Assembly (NCBI GenBank): GCA_028293725.1
Contig: JAQGOE010000094.1
Span: forward strand, 1-41,930
Reading direction: 5' to 3'
Source of the DNA: Gammaproteobacteria bacterium
GTDB taxonomy: Bacteria; Pseudomonadota; Gammaproteobacteria; Steroidobacterales; Steroidobacteraceae
DNA: 41,930 bases
Below, piece after piece: positions 25,682 to 33,944 of the stretch. The notes under the pieces were generated by a model. It was not told where the DNA came from and made no database searches. It saw only the letters and a program-made list of their open reading frames with translations. Both the position numbers and the translations under genes were made by a program. Within the stretch, counting starts at the first letter, position 1. The number at the start of each line of letters is the position of its first letter.

Positions 25682-26434
25682 CTACTCCCTGAAAGGCGCC
25701 TCCGCGATCTCTCGCTCAACCGTATCGGTCCACGCCGACGGCACCTGCTCGCGGCACAACCCTTCCAGCCAGGTACCTCTTTGTGACAACGGCTTGCGCT
25801 TGCAATGGTCGGCCGCGAGCGCAGTGAAGCGTTGCTTGAAGTGCAGTCGCGGGAAGGCGGCGACAATCTCTTCAGTTTGTCGCACATCGATGCTCCCCAT
25901 GTCGGGGCCGTCGACGTCGCTGCCGGCGCCGATGGCGACCAACATCGCCTCGGGCCCCTGGCGGCGGGTCAGGGCAAACCTGACGTCGTGAAGGACTATG
26001 GCGTGCCAGACGACGTCGGCATCCTGTGGCGACAATCCGCTCTCGATCATTAGTTGCTCGGCACGATTGGCCCCGTCGATTTCGAACGACGCGGTCGGGG
26101 TTTCGAAGCTCGTTAACAAGCCAAGATCGTGGAGTGCCGCCGCGGCGAACGCCTTATCGGCGTCATAGGGGCGCTTCTGCGCCTGCAATGCCAGCGCGCC
26201 AAAAAGGAATGTACGCATGCAATGGTTGAATAAATAGTCCGGGCAATGGGCGCGGGAGAACTGCAGGGCGGTTCGGGCGATGGCCGACTGTGGGAGTTTG
26301 ATTCCCGCGACTTCCGTGGGTGGCGGGGATTGCGCTGGTGCCGATGGCGATGTCAGCGCGAGAGCGATGAGCCCGCCCAGCGCGCGCCGGCGCGTGACGA
26401 GCTCGAATTTGTGACAGACGTGCGCATCGCCCAT
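25682..26434 (-). CDS. exported HD-domain protein
   Basis: 250 residues from the ATG at 26432-26434, preceded by a G-rich ribosome binding site; ATG 26467 in the same frame is possible. The N-terminus has TRRRALGGLIALALTSPSAPAQ, a twin-arginine-like or Sec signal ending near residue 35, so the protein is probably exported, unlike most HD-domain phosphohydrolases. The HD motif is visible as LFNHCMRTFLF, AAALHDLGLL (HD), and further histidines in DVVWHAIVLHDVRF. Such domains hydrolyse phosphoesters of nucleotides or bind metals; the substrate is not predictable. It follows the START-like gene with a terminator between them and is convergent with the MocR gene. Confidence 0.8.
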   Translation of the reverse strand: MGDAHVCHKFELVTRRRALGGLIALALTSPSAPAQSPPPTEVAGIKLPQSAIARTALQFSRAHCPDYLFNHCMRTFLFGALALQAQKRPYDADKAFAAAALHDLGLLTSFETPTASFEIDGANRAEQLMIESGLSPQDADVVWHAIVLHDVRFALTRRQGPEAMLVAIGAGSDVDGPDMGSIDVRQTEEIVAAFPRLHFKQRFTALAADHCKRKPLSQRGTWLEGLCREQVPSAWTDTVEREIAEAPFRE

Positions 26435-26513
26435 GGGCCCCCCGAAATATCTGGCGAGGCCCATCATTTACTATGACTTCCAACTTTCCGCGAGCCGATA
26501 AACGCCACTCAGA

Positions 26514-26540
26514 GGGCAAAAACGGCCACCGCTGGGTGGC
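26514..26540 (-). terminator. Rho-independent terminator overlapping the stop of the START-like gene
   Basis: GCCACC (26525-26530), loop GCTG and GGTGGC (26535-26540) form a 6-bp GC-rich stem; on the minus strand it is followed by CGTTTTTG (T run at 26516-26520). The stem begins inside the stop codon of the gene at 26540-27139. Confidence 0.7.
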
Positions 26541-27139
26541 TATTTGGTGCTTTCCGCGCGCGTCCGTACCGCTGCCAGCGCAGCCGGCAGCTCGGTCCGC
26601 AGGGAGTGACGCACCAACACGCGGGGAATCCAGAACCCCGGCTCGACATGCAACTCGTATTCCACGGTCATGGTATCGGCGGCGCTGTGCACTTCCTTTT
26701 CCAACAGCCATGTCCCCTTTTCGTCCTTCAGGTCCCCGCTGATCCCCTTGAAGTCAATTCGTCGCGGGCGCGCGTAGTCTGCGTGTACCACCGTCGTGAC
26801 CGATGGCATCAGCCAAGAATATTTCGACTCCTGTTCGATGATCTCCCACGAGCCATCGGCGGCGGTTTGCACCCGGCGGCAGCGCTTTACGCCGGGGATG
26901 AACGCGGCGGCGTGCTCGCAGTCGGTGAGTACTTCCCAGATGACTTCCGGAGTCGCTTTGATTCTGACAGCGGCGTTGACCAGGACACGGGAGCCATCAC
27001 CTTCGAACGTGACATTCACCACGACCTCGCCGTCCGCCAACTGCCGTTGCACGGTTTGATCGTCGAGCCAGCCGCCCTGGGCCCAAGTCGCGATCGGCAG
27101 GAGTGTCCCTAATACCGCACCGATCACCCTATACTTCAC
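26540..27139 (-). CDS. exported START/SRPBCC-domain protein
   Basis: 199 residues from GTG 27139 (GTG AAG), with GGTGA as ribosome binding site. The frame is open farther upstream, but the signal peptide VKYRVIGAVLGTLLPIATWAQG starts here. After the signal the protein has the START-like (polyketide cyclase / COQ10-type) pattern: EVVVNVTFEG, AAVRIKATPEVIWEVLTDCEHAAAFIPGVKRC, then strands such as SWEIIEQESKY, IDFKGISGDL, KGTWLLEK and EYELHVEPGFWIPRVLVRHSLR. Such domains bind a hydrophobic ligand in a cavity. A periplasmic lipid-binding role is likely; no ligand is predictable. It ends at a strong terminator, and the divergent 27140-27523 region holds its promoter. Confidence 0.75.
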   Translation of the reverse strand: MKYRVIGAVLGTLLPIATWAQGGWLDDQTVQRQLADGEVVVNVTFEGDGSRVLVNAAVRIKATPEVIWEVLTDCEHAAAFIPGVKRCRRVQTAADGSWEIIEQESKYSWLMPSVTTVVHADYARPRRIDFKGISGDLKDEKGTWLLEKEVHSAADTMTVEYELHVEPGFWIPRVLVRHSLRTELPAALAAVRTRAESTK

Positions 27140-27523
27140 TATTTCACCGTATGACCATGGCGCTCGAGGTGCGTCCGCGACAATGAGTGTGCCGCAAGCG
27201 CCGAGGCGGTTCTTGCATTGCCGCGCTCTCATGCTCCCGGTGCTGGCGTGAGCCGGCGCGGGACCACGAGATGCTGACCACCAAGGCCGTAACCGTCGCT
27301 ATCAGGGTAAACTGTGCAGCTCGGTGCGGGGGCGGCATTCAAACAGATTCCGTTCGCAAGATTCCGTCCCTGACCGAAACGCCGGAACTTGCGGTTCGCG
27401 TACAGTACGGCGCCGAAAGTACGGGGCGATTTTCGCAAACCTGTCTGAAGAACTGCCAAGGAACGCGGTCTGAGGTTACGATCCGCAACGTTAATGTGAT
27501 TTGACCAGTCTAATGAGGGTGCA
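27140..27523. other. intergenic region of about 380 bp without a recognised gene
   Basis: Between the divergent START-like gene and the small protein gene at 27524. A frame of about 105 codons at 27187-27504 is Cys/Arg-rich, has no ribosome binding site and is probably not coding. No clear hairpin, tRNA or binding-site array was seen. It should hold both promoters; the ribosome binding site for the gene at 27524 (GAGGGTGCA) is at its end. Confidence 0.4.
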
Positions 27524-27742
27524 ATGGCAACTAAGCTCGACAAGCAGCTCAAGCGCGAAATTGACGTGGATGGCAAGCCGTACATGCTTGCGATCACGCC
27601 CGATGGCCTGAAGCTCACGGAGAAAGGCAAGCGCAAGGGCCAGGAACTCTCCTGGAAGAATCTTCTCGCCGGTCAGGCCGCCCAGGCCACCGTTCTCAGC
27701 GCGGCGACTGAAGAGTCGGCCGAGTCGGCCGACACCGAATAA
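27524..27742 (+). CDS. small conserved hypothetical protein, basic N-terminus and acidic C-terminus
   Basis: 72 residues, with GAGG 9 bases upstream of the ATG. The sequence has REIDVDGKPYMLAITPDGLKLTEKGKRKGQELSW, a pattern of small beta-rich proteins I remember from other proteobacteria, and an acidic end rich in Ala, Glu and Ser. No signal, membrane segment or known domain. It is followed by a strong terminator, so it is a monocistronic transcript. Function is unknown. Confidence 0.75.
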   Translation: MATKLDKQLKREIDVDGKPYMLAITPDGLKLTEKGKRKGQELSWKNLLAGQAAQATVLSAATEESAESADTE

Positions 27743-27764
27743 CTGCAAACCCGACGAGGCACAG

Positions 27765-27801
27765 GCGTCGGCGGAAGCGTTGCAATTCCGCCGGCGCTTT
27801 T
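27765..27801 (+). terminator. Rho-independent terminator after the small protein gene
   Basis: GCGTCGGCGGAA (27765-27776) pairs with TTCCGCCGGCGC (27786-27797), 11 of 12 bases matching with one G-U type mismatch, loop of 9 bases, then TTTT at 27798-27801. Confidence 0.85.
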
Positions 27802-27807
27802 CAAGTG

Positions 27808-27842
27808 GACTGAAACATAAGCATTAACTTATGTAACCAGTC
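27808..27842. other. AT-rich inverted repeat hairpin
   Basis: ACATAAG (27815-27821) and CTTATGT (27828-27834) are a perfect 7-bp inverted repeat around CATTAA; outside it GACTG (27808-27812) and CAGTC (27838-27842) also pair. It starts 6 bases after the terminator T run. It could be an operator, a second hairpin or part of a small RNA. Confidence 0.45.
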
Positions 27843-28173
27843 ACCTACGCGTAGTTTGAATCTGCAGATCCCCTGGCGACTTCGCGAACCCAGGCGCCAA
27901 TCCCTGGCGGGGGGTGTCCAGCGGCTCCTTACGAAATCCCTGCCGCAGCCAGCTGCAGCCCGCTCGAGGGCTAGGCGCCCCCGCCGCTCCACTGTTACCG
28001 CTGGTCCCCCTACCTGCATCCCTGCTCAATGTCCAAGCTGGCTCTAGGTCTGTCACTGTGCAGCGACATGTTAGGAAGTGCGGTACCCACAAACCATCGG
28101 ACCAAAGACTCTCAGCGGGTGATTCGGATCACAGTTAGAATCAAAGACACGCACCGCCGCCCGGAATCAGTAG

Positions 28174-28452
28174 ATGAGCCAGCCCCCCGTTGATCGTGAA
28201 AGCCTCCAGGTCCTGCTCGCCAGGATCCACGAGCGGCTGAATGAGGCCGGCTCTGTCGATGCGGGCTCGCGAGAGATGCTGGGACAGGTGATGGGTGACA
28301 TCGAGCGTGCCTTGGCGCAAGGCACGCCCGAAGTGCCGGAAGCCAACACTTCGCGCCTGGAAGCCCTGGCGGTCCGGTTCGAAGCCGACCATCCCTCGCT
28401 CGCGGCGACGCTACGCCGCCTCGTCGACCTGCTGAGCGAAGTCGGGATCTAA
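28174..28452 (+). CDS. DUF4404 family protein
   Basis: 92 residues, alpha-helical, with SLQVLLARIHERLNEAG near the start and RFEADHPSLAATLRRLVDLLSEVGI at the end, which is the pattern of the short DUF4404 family found near rpoD or scattered in proteobacteria. No signal or membrane segment. Function is unknown. The last codons run into the A-tract of the bidirectional terminator shared with the rpoD operon. There is no good ribosome binding site before the ATG, so the exact start is uncertain. Confidence 0.82.
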   Translation: MSQPPVDRESLQVLLARIHERLNEAGSVDAGSREMLGQVMGDIERALAQGTPEVPEANTSRLEALAVRFEADHPSLAATLRRLVDLLSEVGI

Positions 28453-28487
28453 AAAAAAGGCCCGACGCAGTCTCACCGCGTCGGGCC
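28451..28487 (-). terminator. bidirectional terminator between DUF4404 and rpoD
   Basis: GGCCCGACGC (28459-28468) and GCGTCGGGCC (28478-28487) are a perfect 10-bp stem with a 9-base loop. On the minus strand it is followed by T8, the end of the rpoD transcript; in the plus direction only TTA follows, so termination there is weaker. Confidence 0.93.
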
Positions 28488-28504
28488 TTATCGTCCCTCA
28501 GTCC

Positions 28505-30688
28505 TCAGTCATCCATCAAAAAGCTGCGCAGCTGCTCGCTGCGGCTCGGGTGACGGAGCTTACGCAACGCCTTCGCCTCGATCTGCCGGATGCGCTCACG
28601 GGTTACGTCGAACTGCTTGCCGACCTCTTCGAGGGTGTGGTCGGTATTCATGTCGATGCCGAACCGCATGCGCAGGACTTTCGCTTCACGAGGGGTCAGT
28701 TGCGCAAGTACCGAGTGCGTGGTCTCGCGCAGAGACTCCATCGTCGCCTGGTCGATGGGTGAGGCCACCGAGGTGTCTTCGATGAAGTCCCCGAGATGCG
28801 AATCCTCGTCGTCGCCGATGGGCGTCTCCATCGAGATGGGCTCTTTGGCGATCTTGAGGACCTTGCGCACCTTGTCCTCGGGCATTTCCATGCGCACCGC
28901 TAGCTCTTCGGGCGTCGGCTCGCGGCCCATCTCCTGCAGCATCTGGCGTGAGATGCGGTTGAGCTTGTTGATCGTCTCGATCATGTGCACGGGAATACGG
29001 ATCGTGCGCGCCTGATCGGCGATCGAGCGGGTGATGGCCTGACGGATCCACCACGTCGCGTAGGTGCTGAATTTGTAGCCGCGACGGTACTCGAACTTGT
29101 CGACCGCCTTCATGAGGCCGATGTTGCCTTCCTGGAGGAGATCCAGGAACTGCAGGCCGCGGTTCGTGTACTTCTTGGCGATGGAGATCACGAGACGCAG
29201 GTTCGCCTCGACCATCTCCTTCTTCGCACGGCGCGCCTTGGCCTCGCCGATCGAGACCTCGCGATTCACTTCCTTCAGGTCGTTGATGGTGAGGTGATAG
29301 AGCACCTCGAGGCCTTCGAGCTTCTTCTGCCGACGCTCGATCTCGTCCTTGAACTTCGCCAGCGGGGCGGAGAACTTCTTGCCACTCTTGACGTGCTTCT
29401 GCAGCCACTTCGGGTTCGTCTCGTTCTTCGGGAACGAGGCGATGAAGTCCTTGCGAGGCATGCCGGCATCGCGCACGGCGATGACCATGATCTCCTTCTC
29501 GAGCTGGCGGACCTCGGAGATATGCGTGCGCAGGTTCAGAATGAGCGCGTCGAACATGCGCGGCGCCAGCTTGAGCTCCATGAACTCATCGGCCAGCTTC
29601 GCCCGCATTTTCAGTGTTTTCGGGTCCTTCGCACCGGCCTTCTCGATCGCGGACAGAACCGCTACGTAGTTTTTCGCGATTGACGCGAAACGGGCCGCGG
29701 CCTCCTCCGGATCCGGACCGGTATCGACGACTTCCTCTTCGCCGTCCGCGCCGTCCTCACCCTCTTCGGTTTCGTCGTCCGATTTTTCCTCGGCCTCGAC
29801 GAGCTCCATCTTCGTGGGATTCTGGGGCTGGGCGATGACATCGGGGGCGTTAGGGTCGATGAAGCCGACAATGACGTCGACCAGGCGCGCCTGTCCCGCC
29901 TTTACCGGCTCGTACGCCCTCTGGATGAAGTCGTAGGTGGCCGGGTACATGGCGAGCGCGCGACGCACGGCATCGAGACCTTCCTCGATACGCTTCGCGA
30001 TGCGGATTTCGCCCTCACGAGTCAGCAACTCCACCGTGCCCATCTCGCGCATGTACATGCGGACGGGATCGGTAGTGCGCCCCAATTCGGCATCGAGCGC
30101 GGCCAGCGCGGCAGCGGCTTCCTCGATCGCCTCCTCGTCGGCGGGCGCCGAGGGCTCGTTCTGCAGCAACGACTCGGTATCCGGTGCCTTCTCGTACACC
30201 GGGATGCCCATGTCGTTGATCGTGTTGACGATGTCCTCGATCTGCTCGGGATCGACGATCTCGGACGGCAGGTGATCGTTCACCTGCGAATAAGTGAGGT
30301 AACCCTGCTCCTTACCACGGGCAATCAGCAGCTTTAGCTGGGACTGGCGGTCTTCCGGCATTACAGGAACACGACGCTCGATACCTAACTGAGGTTTCTT
30401 GTCTATTGGAGCAGCACTCTTCGAGCCACCGTTTTTTCCCTCTGCGGCGACCGGGGCGGGTTTCGCTTCCGGCGGACGGGGGACTTCGGCAGCCTTGATT
30501 TCAACGGGCTTTACATGGGGCGCGTCGCTCTTTTTTGGTGCAGCGACGGGCTTCGGTCGGTCTTTATCGCGAGCCACGGAGGCCACGGCCACGGTCTTCT
30601 CAGCAGCCACTGTCTTTACGGGCTTGCCGGCTGGCGCGGACGGACGTTTTTTGGCGGCGGGGGCGGGCTTGTGCTTACGTGTCGTCAT
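28505..30688 (-). CDS. rpoD: RNA polymerase primary sigma factor RpoD (sigma-70) with a long N-terminal extension
   Basis: 727 residues. All core regions are present: region 1.1 ([20 protein letters not shown] from about 117), a non-conserved acidic insertion, region 2 ([19 protein letters not shown], then [20 protein letters not shown] and [18 protein letters not shown]), region 3 and region 4 ([20 protein letters not shown]). The last 618 residues match the E. coli length of 613. Residues 1-109 are an Ala/Lys/Pro-rich extension; M110 aligns with the usual start, but no ribosome binding site precedes it, while the codon use of the extension looks coding. It directs promoter recognition of housekeeping genes. 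It is the last gene of the rpsU-yqeY-dnaG-rpoD cluster, 139 bp after dnaG, and ends at a strong terminator. Confidence 0.97.
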   Translation of the reverse strand: MTTRKHKPAPAAKKRPSAPAGKPVKTVAAEKTVAVASVARDKDRPKPVAAPKKSDAPHVKPVEIKAAEVPRPPEAKPAPVAAEGKNGGSKSAAPIDKKPQLGIERRVPVMPEDRQSQLKLLIARGKEQGYLTYSQVNDHLPSEIVDPEQIEDIVNTINDMGIPVYEKAPDTESLLQNEPSAPADEEAIEEAAAALAALDAELGRTTDPVRMYMREMGTVELLTREGEIRIAKRIEEGLDAVRRALAMYPATYDFIQRAYEPVKAGQARLVDVIVGFIDPNAPDVIAQPQNPTKMELVEAEEKSDDETEEGEDGADGEEEVVDTGPDPEEAAARFASIAKNYVAVLSAIEKAGAKDPKTLKMRAKLADEFMELKLAPRMFDALILNLRTHISEVRQLEKEIMVIAVRDAGMPRKDFIASFPKNETNPKWLQKHVKSGKKFSAPLAKFKDEIERRQKKLEGLEVLYHLTINDLKEVNREVSIGEAKARRAKKEMVEANLRLVISIAKKYTNRGLQFLDLLQEGNIGLMKAVDKFEYRRGYKFSTYATWWIRQAITRSIADQARTIRIPVHMIETINKLNRISRQMLQEMGREPTPEELAVRMEMPEDKVRKVLKIAKEPISMETPIGDDEDSHLGDFIEDTSVASPIDQATMESLRETTHSVLAQLTPREAKVLRMRFGIDMNTDHTLEEVGKQFDVTRERIRQIEAKALRKLRHPSRSEQLRSFLMDD

Positions 30689-30784
30689 GATTAGCGGCGG
30701 CGGCGAAGGGCTAGCATTTCCCCTATGTGCTGGCCGGGAAGGGCCAACTCAAGGGGCGCCAAAGCAAAGCGGGCAATTGTATTT

Positions 30785-30811
30785 GACAAGGGAGCAAACG
30801 CCAAATTCAAG
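30785..30811 (-). promoter_or_regulatory. possible heat-shock-type promoter before rpoD
   Basis: On the minus strand CTTGAA (complement of 30806-30811) and CCCTTGTC (complement of 30785-30792) are 13 bp apart, near the sigma-32 pattern CTTGAA-N13-17-CCCCATNT, with a poor -10. E. coli has a heat-shock promoter for rpoD inside dnaG, so such a site would be sensible; the match is weak. Confidence 0.25.
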
Positions 30812-30827
30812 TTGGGCGCGAAGTGCT

Positions 30828-32645
30828 TCATCCGCGCGCCTTACGAAGTATAAGTTGTTGAAATTCCTTGATTTCCTCGGGTCCTAGGCGAGTCCAGCGA
30901 CTTTTCTCCTCGAGCACCTTGAGTCGCTGCACGGCAACCGTGTCCGCGAGCTTGGCCAGTGCTCCGCGCAATTCATCCGCGGCCAAGGCTGCATCCGCGA
31001 CCACTTCCTCGCGGTGAAGCAGCTTTGGTAAGGAGTCCCCTCCTGGTTTGTCGGCCCAGCGCTCGATAACCTGAGCGGCGATCTGCAGGGGGTGTTCCCG
31101 CAAGTCATCCAGCAATTCACGCAAAAGGTCGATTCCTGCTTCCTCGCACGCATTCAAGCCTGCGCGCTCCTCCACTGTTACCTGCTGCGCGATGGCTGGA
31201 AATCTCACTAGTCTGACCACGGCCTGCCGGACGAGGCTGCCTCGCCCCGCGCTGGTGCGTGTCTGCACGTGGGGTGTCGCCTGTATATGGGGGTCTGCGG
31301 ACGCTATCCCATCCCCCGCGGACCTGAAGGGGGGCGGCGGCGTGAGATCCATCAGTTCTTCGAGCCGCTCGCGTGCAATACCTAGCGCGATCGCGATCTG
31401 CTTGAGGACGAGCTCCCGGTAGACGCCCTCCGTCAGCCTGGCGAGCAATGGACGTGCCAGCTCGGAGAAGCGCGCCCGGCCGTCGGCGTGTGACAGATCG
31501 GCCTGCCCCTTGAGCTCGCTGATCAGGTATTCCGACAGCGGTAACGAGGTATTGAGGCGCTGCTCGAACGCCTCACGGCCCTCTTCACCGACGAGCGAGT
31601 CCGGATCCTGCCCTTCGGGAAGAAACAGGAAGCGGATCTCCCGCCCTTCGCGTGCCTCGGGCAGCGCATGCTGAAGTGCACGCCACGCCGCCCCGCGACC
31701 CGCTCTGTCACCGTCGAACGCAAACACAACCTCGCTCACGAGCCGGAAGATGCGCTTGAAGTGTTCTGGGGTCGTCGCCGTGCCGAGCGTAGCCACCGCG
31801 TAGGTAATCCCGGCCTGGTGCAGGCGTACAGCATCCATATAGCCTTCGACAATGAGCAGGCGCTTGAGGTTGGAACGCGCGCGCCGTGTCTCATACAGTC
31901 CATAGAGTTCCCGTCCCTTGTGAAAGAGAGCCGTTTCGGGCGAGTTGAGATATTTCGGCTCGCCCTGCTCGATAATGCGGCCGCCGAACGCGATGACCCG
32001 ACCGCGCACATCTCGGATCGGGAACATGATTCGGTCCCGAAAACGATCGTAATGACGCTCGCCATCCCGGATCTGCCCCCGCTCGCGCTCGATGATCAAA
32101 CCCAACTCCGAGAGCGCGCGGCGCTCCGCATCGCCACTTCCGAAGCGTCTCAGCACCTCGTTCCACGAATTCGGGGCATAGCCGATGCCGAAGTGCTCGA
32201 GTGTTTCCCGGACCAGTCCGCGACGCTCCACGTACGCCCGCGCGTGCTGGTCCCGTGCGAGACATTCCGAGAAAAAGCCTGCAACTCTGCCCATCAGCTC
32301 ATATAACGGCTCATCGGCGCGTTTGGTGTTACCCGCGGCGGTCCCAGCTTCATGCGGGACCTCCAGCCCCAGTTGCTGGGCAAGCTCCTCGACGGCCTCT
32401 GGAAAGGCCATCCGGTCGTGCTCCATCAGAAACCGCAGCACCGTGCCGTGCGCTCCACAGCCGAAGCAGTGATAGAACTGCTTGTCCGGACTCACCCAGA
32501 AGGACGGTGTCTTCTCGCCGTGGAACGGGCAGCAGGCCTTGAACTCGCGGCCGGCCTTCTTGAGGGGCACACGCAAGCCGATGACTTCGACGATGTCCGC
32601 GCGGGCGATCAACTCGTCGATGAAGCTTTGAGGGATCAAACCCAT
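30828..32645 (-). CDS. dnaG: DNA primase DnaG
   Basis: 605 residues, near the usual bacterial length. The zinc-binding CHC2 domain has C39, H42, C60 and C63 (CCPFHGEKTPS, then FYHCFGCGAHG). The primase core follows with the TOPRIM elements LLIVEGYMDAVRLHQAGI and FAFDGDRAGRGAA. The C-terminal 150 residues form the DnaB-interacting helical part. The enzyme makes RNA primers at the replication fork. It is preceded by a hairpin terminator at 32714-32739 and is followed by rpoD, as in the macromolecular-synthesis operon of E. coli. Confidence 0.97.
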   Translation of the reverse strand: MGLIPQSFIDELIARADIVEVIGLRVPLKKAGREFKACCPFHGEKTPSFWVSPDKQFYHCFGCGAHGTVLRFLMEHDRMAFPEAVEELAQQLGLEVPHEAGTAAGNTKRADEPLYELMGRVAGFFSECLARDQHARAYVERRGLVRETLEHFGIGYAPNSWNEVLRRFGSGDAERRALSELGLIIERERGQIRDGERHYDRFRDRIMFPIRDVRGRVIAFGGRIIEQGEPKYLNSPETALFHKGRELYGLYETRRARSNLKRLLIVEGYMDAVRLHQAGITYAVATLGTATTPEHFKRIFRLVSEVVFAFDGDRAGRGAAWRALQHALPEAREGREIRFLFLPEGQDPDSLVGEEGREAFEQRLNTSLPLSEYLISELKGQADLSHADGRARFSELARPLLARLTEGVYRELVLKQIAIALGIARERLEELMDLTPPPPFRSAGDGIASADPHIQATPHVQTRTSAGRGSLVRQAVVRLVRFPAIAQQVTVEERAGLNACEEAGIDLLRELLDDLREHPLQIAAQVIERWADKPGGDSLPKLLHREEVVADAALAADELRGALAKLADTVAVQRLKVLEEKSRWTRLGPEEIKEFQQLILRKARG

Positions 32646-32713
32646 AGGCCTTTGCGAATTCTAGCAGCCGACAAAAGCCACGCCTTTTGGCGGCGGAAAC
32701 GAAGCTACTGTCC

Positions 32714-32739
32714 GAAAAAGCGCCGCAGGCGACTTTTTC
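32714..32739 (-). terminator. attenuating hairpin upstream of dnaG
   Basis: On the minus strand GAAAAAGTCGCC, the loop TGC and GGCGCTTTTTC form an inverted repeat with T5 on both strands. It sits between the small membrane protein gene and dnaG. E. coli has a partial terminator at the same place, between rpsU and dnaG, that keeps primase levels low; the same role is inferred. Confidence 0.75.
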
Positions 32740-32747
32740 CAATTGAA

Positions 32748-33104
32748 CTAGCCGCGGCGGAGAATCAACATCGCCACCAGGCAGGCCAGCAGGAATGCCC
32801 CGAAGCCTCCCATCACCATCAGGCGCAGGCGTTTCCTGCGGAACGTGCCGAGCTCGGTGGTCCGGATGGACACCCGTTTCTGTGTCAGGTCCAGGACCCC
32901 GGCGGCGGCGAGCGACCCGGCCGCATCGCGCTCGTCGTCGGTCAACTCGTCGAGGGAAATCCCGGCGTGACCTGAATCCATCGCGCCACGTCGGCGCAGC
33001 TTCGCCAGCAGCCGGCGCTCGCGCTCGAGTTTACGGGTGACCGTGAGGCAGGCGAGTGCGATCGCAATGAGGGCCGCCGCGGAGACAAGACCCCGGCCTG
33101 GCAA
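32748..33104 (-). CDS. small two-span membrane protein, unknown function
   Basis: 118 residues. The start is TTG, directly after the yqeY stop (TGATTG), so coupling is likely; there is no other start before residue 42. Spans at residues 5-20 and about 97-115 flank a charged, Arg-rich middle (RKLERERRLLAKLRRRG, then SLDELTDDERDAAGSLAAAG). The tail ends RRG. I do not recognise a family. Between yqeY and dnaG such an extra gene is not part of the E. coli operon. Confidence 0.65.
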   Translation of the reverse strand: MPGRGLVSAAALIAIALACLTVTRKLERERRLLAKLRRRGAMDSGHAGISLDELTDDERDAAGSLAAAGVLDLTQKRVSIRTTELGTFRRKRLRLMVMGGFGAFLLACLVAMLILRRG

Positions 33105-33548
33105 TCAACTGAGCTTCTGTTTGATCCGGGCGCTGACCGCGCCCATGTCGGCCTTGCCCTGGGCTTTCGCTTTCACGATGCCCATGACTTTGCCCATGTC
33201 CTTGATCGAGCTGGCGCCCGTGGCAGCCACCGCTTCGGCGATGAGAGCATCGATCTCCGCCTCGCTCATCTGCGCGGGCAGATAGACCTGTAGAACGGCG
33301 AGTTCCGCCTGTTCTTTGGCCACCAGGTCGGCCCGTCCGCCGCTTTCGAACTGAGTGATGGATTCCCTGCGCTGCTTGAGCATCTTTTCAAGCACCGCCA
33401 ACACCTGGCCGTCGTCGAGGGTGATGCGCTCGTCCACCTCGCGCTGCTTGATCGCAGCGAGGGCCAGTCGGATCGTGCCAAGCCGCTCTTTTTCCCCGGC
33501 TCGCATCGCGCCTTTCATATCCTCGGTGATGCGTTCCTTGAGCGTCAT
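33105..33548 (-). CDS. yqeY: GatB/YqeY domain protein
   Basis: 147 residues with the YqeY pattern: LKERITEDMKGAMRAGEKERL, TIRLALAAIKQREVDERI, YLPAQMSEAEIDALIAEAV and SIKDMGKVMGIVKAKAQGKADM. The family resembles the tail domain of GatB, the tRNA-dependent amidotransferase subunit; its function on its own is not firmly known, perhaps tRNA related. It lies between rpsU and dnaG, as in many gammaproteobacteria. Two hairpins occur in the 99-bp gap to rpsU. Confidence 0.92.
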   Translation of the reverse strand: MTLKERITEDMKGAMRAGEKERLGTIRLALAAIKQREVDERITLDDGQVLAVLEKMLKQRRESITQFESGGRADLVAKEQAELAVLQVYLPAQMSEAEIDALIAEAVAATGASSIKDMGKVMGIVKAKAQGKADMGAVSARIKQKLS

Positions 33549-33564
33549 AAATAACCTAAATATT

Positions 33565-33595
33565 CGCCATCACGCTTAAAAAAGCGCGATTGGCG
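33565..33595 (-). promoter_or_regulatory. hairpin between rpsU and yqeY
   Basis: On the minus-strand RNA CGCCAAUCGCGCUU and AAGCGUGAUGGCG pair, with one bulge and one G-U pair, around a U4 loop. The T run is in the loop and not after the stem, so it is not a classical terminator; a processing or attenuation element in the operon is possible. Confidence 0.45.
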
Positions 33596-33608
33596 GTTCG
33601 AGTAGATC

Positions 33609-33634
33609 CGCGCGACTTCCGTCGGAGTCGCGCG
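33609..33634 (-). promoter_or_regulatory. second hairpin directly downstream of rpsU
   Basis: CGCGCGACT (33609-33617) and AGTCGCGCG (33626-33634) are a perfect 9-bp stem with an 8-base loop, 13 bp after the rpsU stop. No T run follows. It may protect the rpsU mRNA or reduce read-through to yqeY. Confidence 0.5.
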
Positions 33635-33647
33635 CGGCACGTCGGTG

Positions 33648-33857
33648 TTACCGCGGAGCCCGCATGACGTCACGCGACAGGCGCTTCATGTGGCGCTTGA
33701 CCGCGGCAGCCTTTTTGCGTTTCCGCTCCTGCGTGGGCTTCTCGTAGAATTCACGCCGGCGCAGCTCGGTGAGAATCCCGGCCTTCTCGCAAGCGCGTTT
33801 GAAACGCCGCAAGGCGGCATCAAAATACTCGTTCTCACGAACACGAACGCTCGGCAT
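33648..33857 (-). CDS. rpsU: 30S ribosomal protein S21
   Basis: 69 residues with the complete S21 pattern: [39 protein letters not shown] and a basic end [21 protein letters not shown] lies 10 bases before the ATG. It binds the 16S rRNA near the anti-Shine-Dalgarno region of the small subunit. It is the first gene of the operon with yqeY, dnaG and rpoD, divergent from tsaD with 87 bp between starts. Confidence 0.97.
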   Translation of the reverse strand: MPSVRVRENEYFDAALRRFKRACEKAGILTELRRREFYEKPTQERKRKKAAAVKRHMKRLSRDVMRAPR

Positions 33858-33944
33858 CTAAACCTCAACTCATTGATGGGAATGAGAATTACACCCACGC
33901 CCATAGGGACCCGTAGGGACGGGGGGCGGGGATTCTAAGGCGAC

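Larger units (their letters stand above)
27743..28173. other. intergenic region of about 430 bp, terminator plus unassigned sequence
   Basis: After the terminator at 27765-27801 lies an AT-rich imperfect hairpin (27808-27842). The following 330 bp to the DUF4404 gene hold no gene I can support: no ribosome binding site, no long frame with normal codon use, no tRNA cloverleaf. A small RNA or promoter is possible but not shown. Confidence 0.4.

Noticed and set aside
27187..27504. Frame of about 105 codons in the intergenic region
   Set aside because: Cys- and Arg-rich text without a ribosome binding site, domain or plausible neighbour; kept only as an unassigned region.
28985..29683. Open frame opposite the rpoD gene
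   Set aside because: A mirror of the sigma factor coding sequence, without a start signal or domain.
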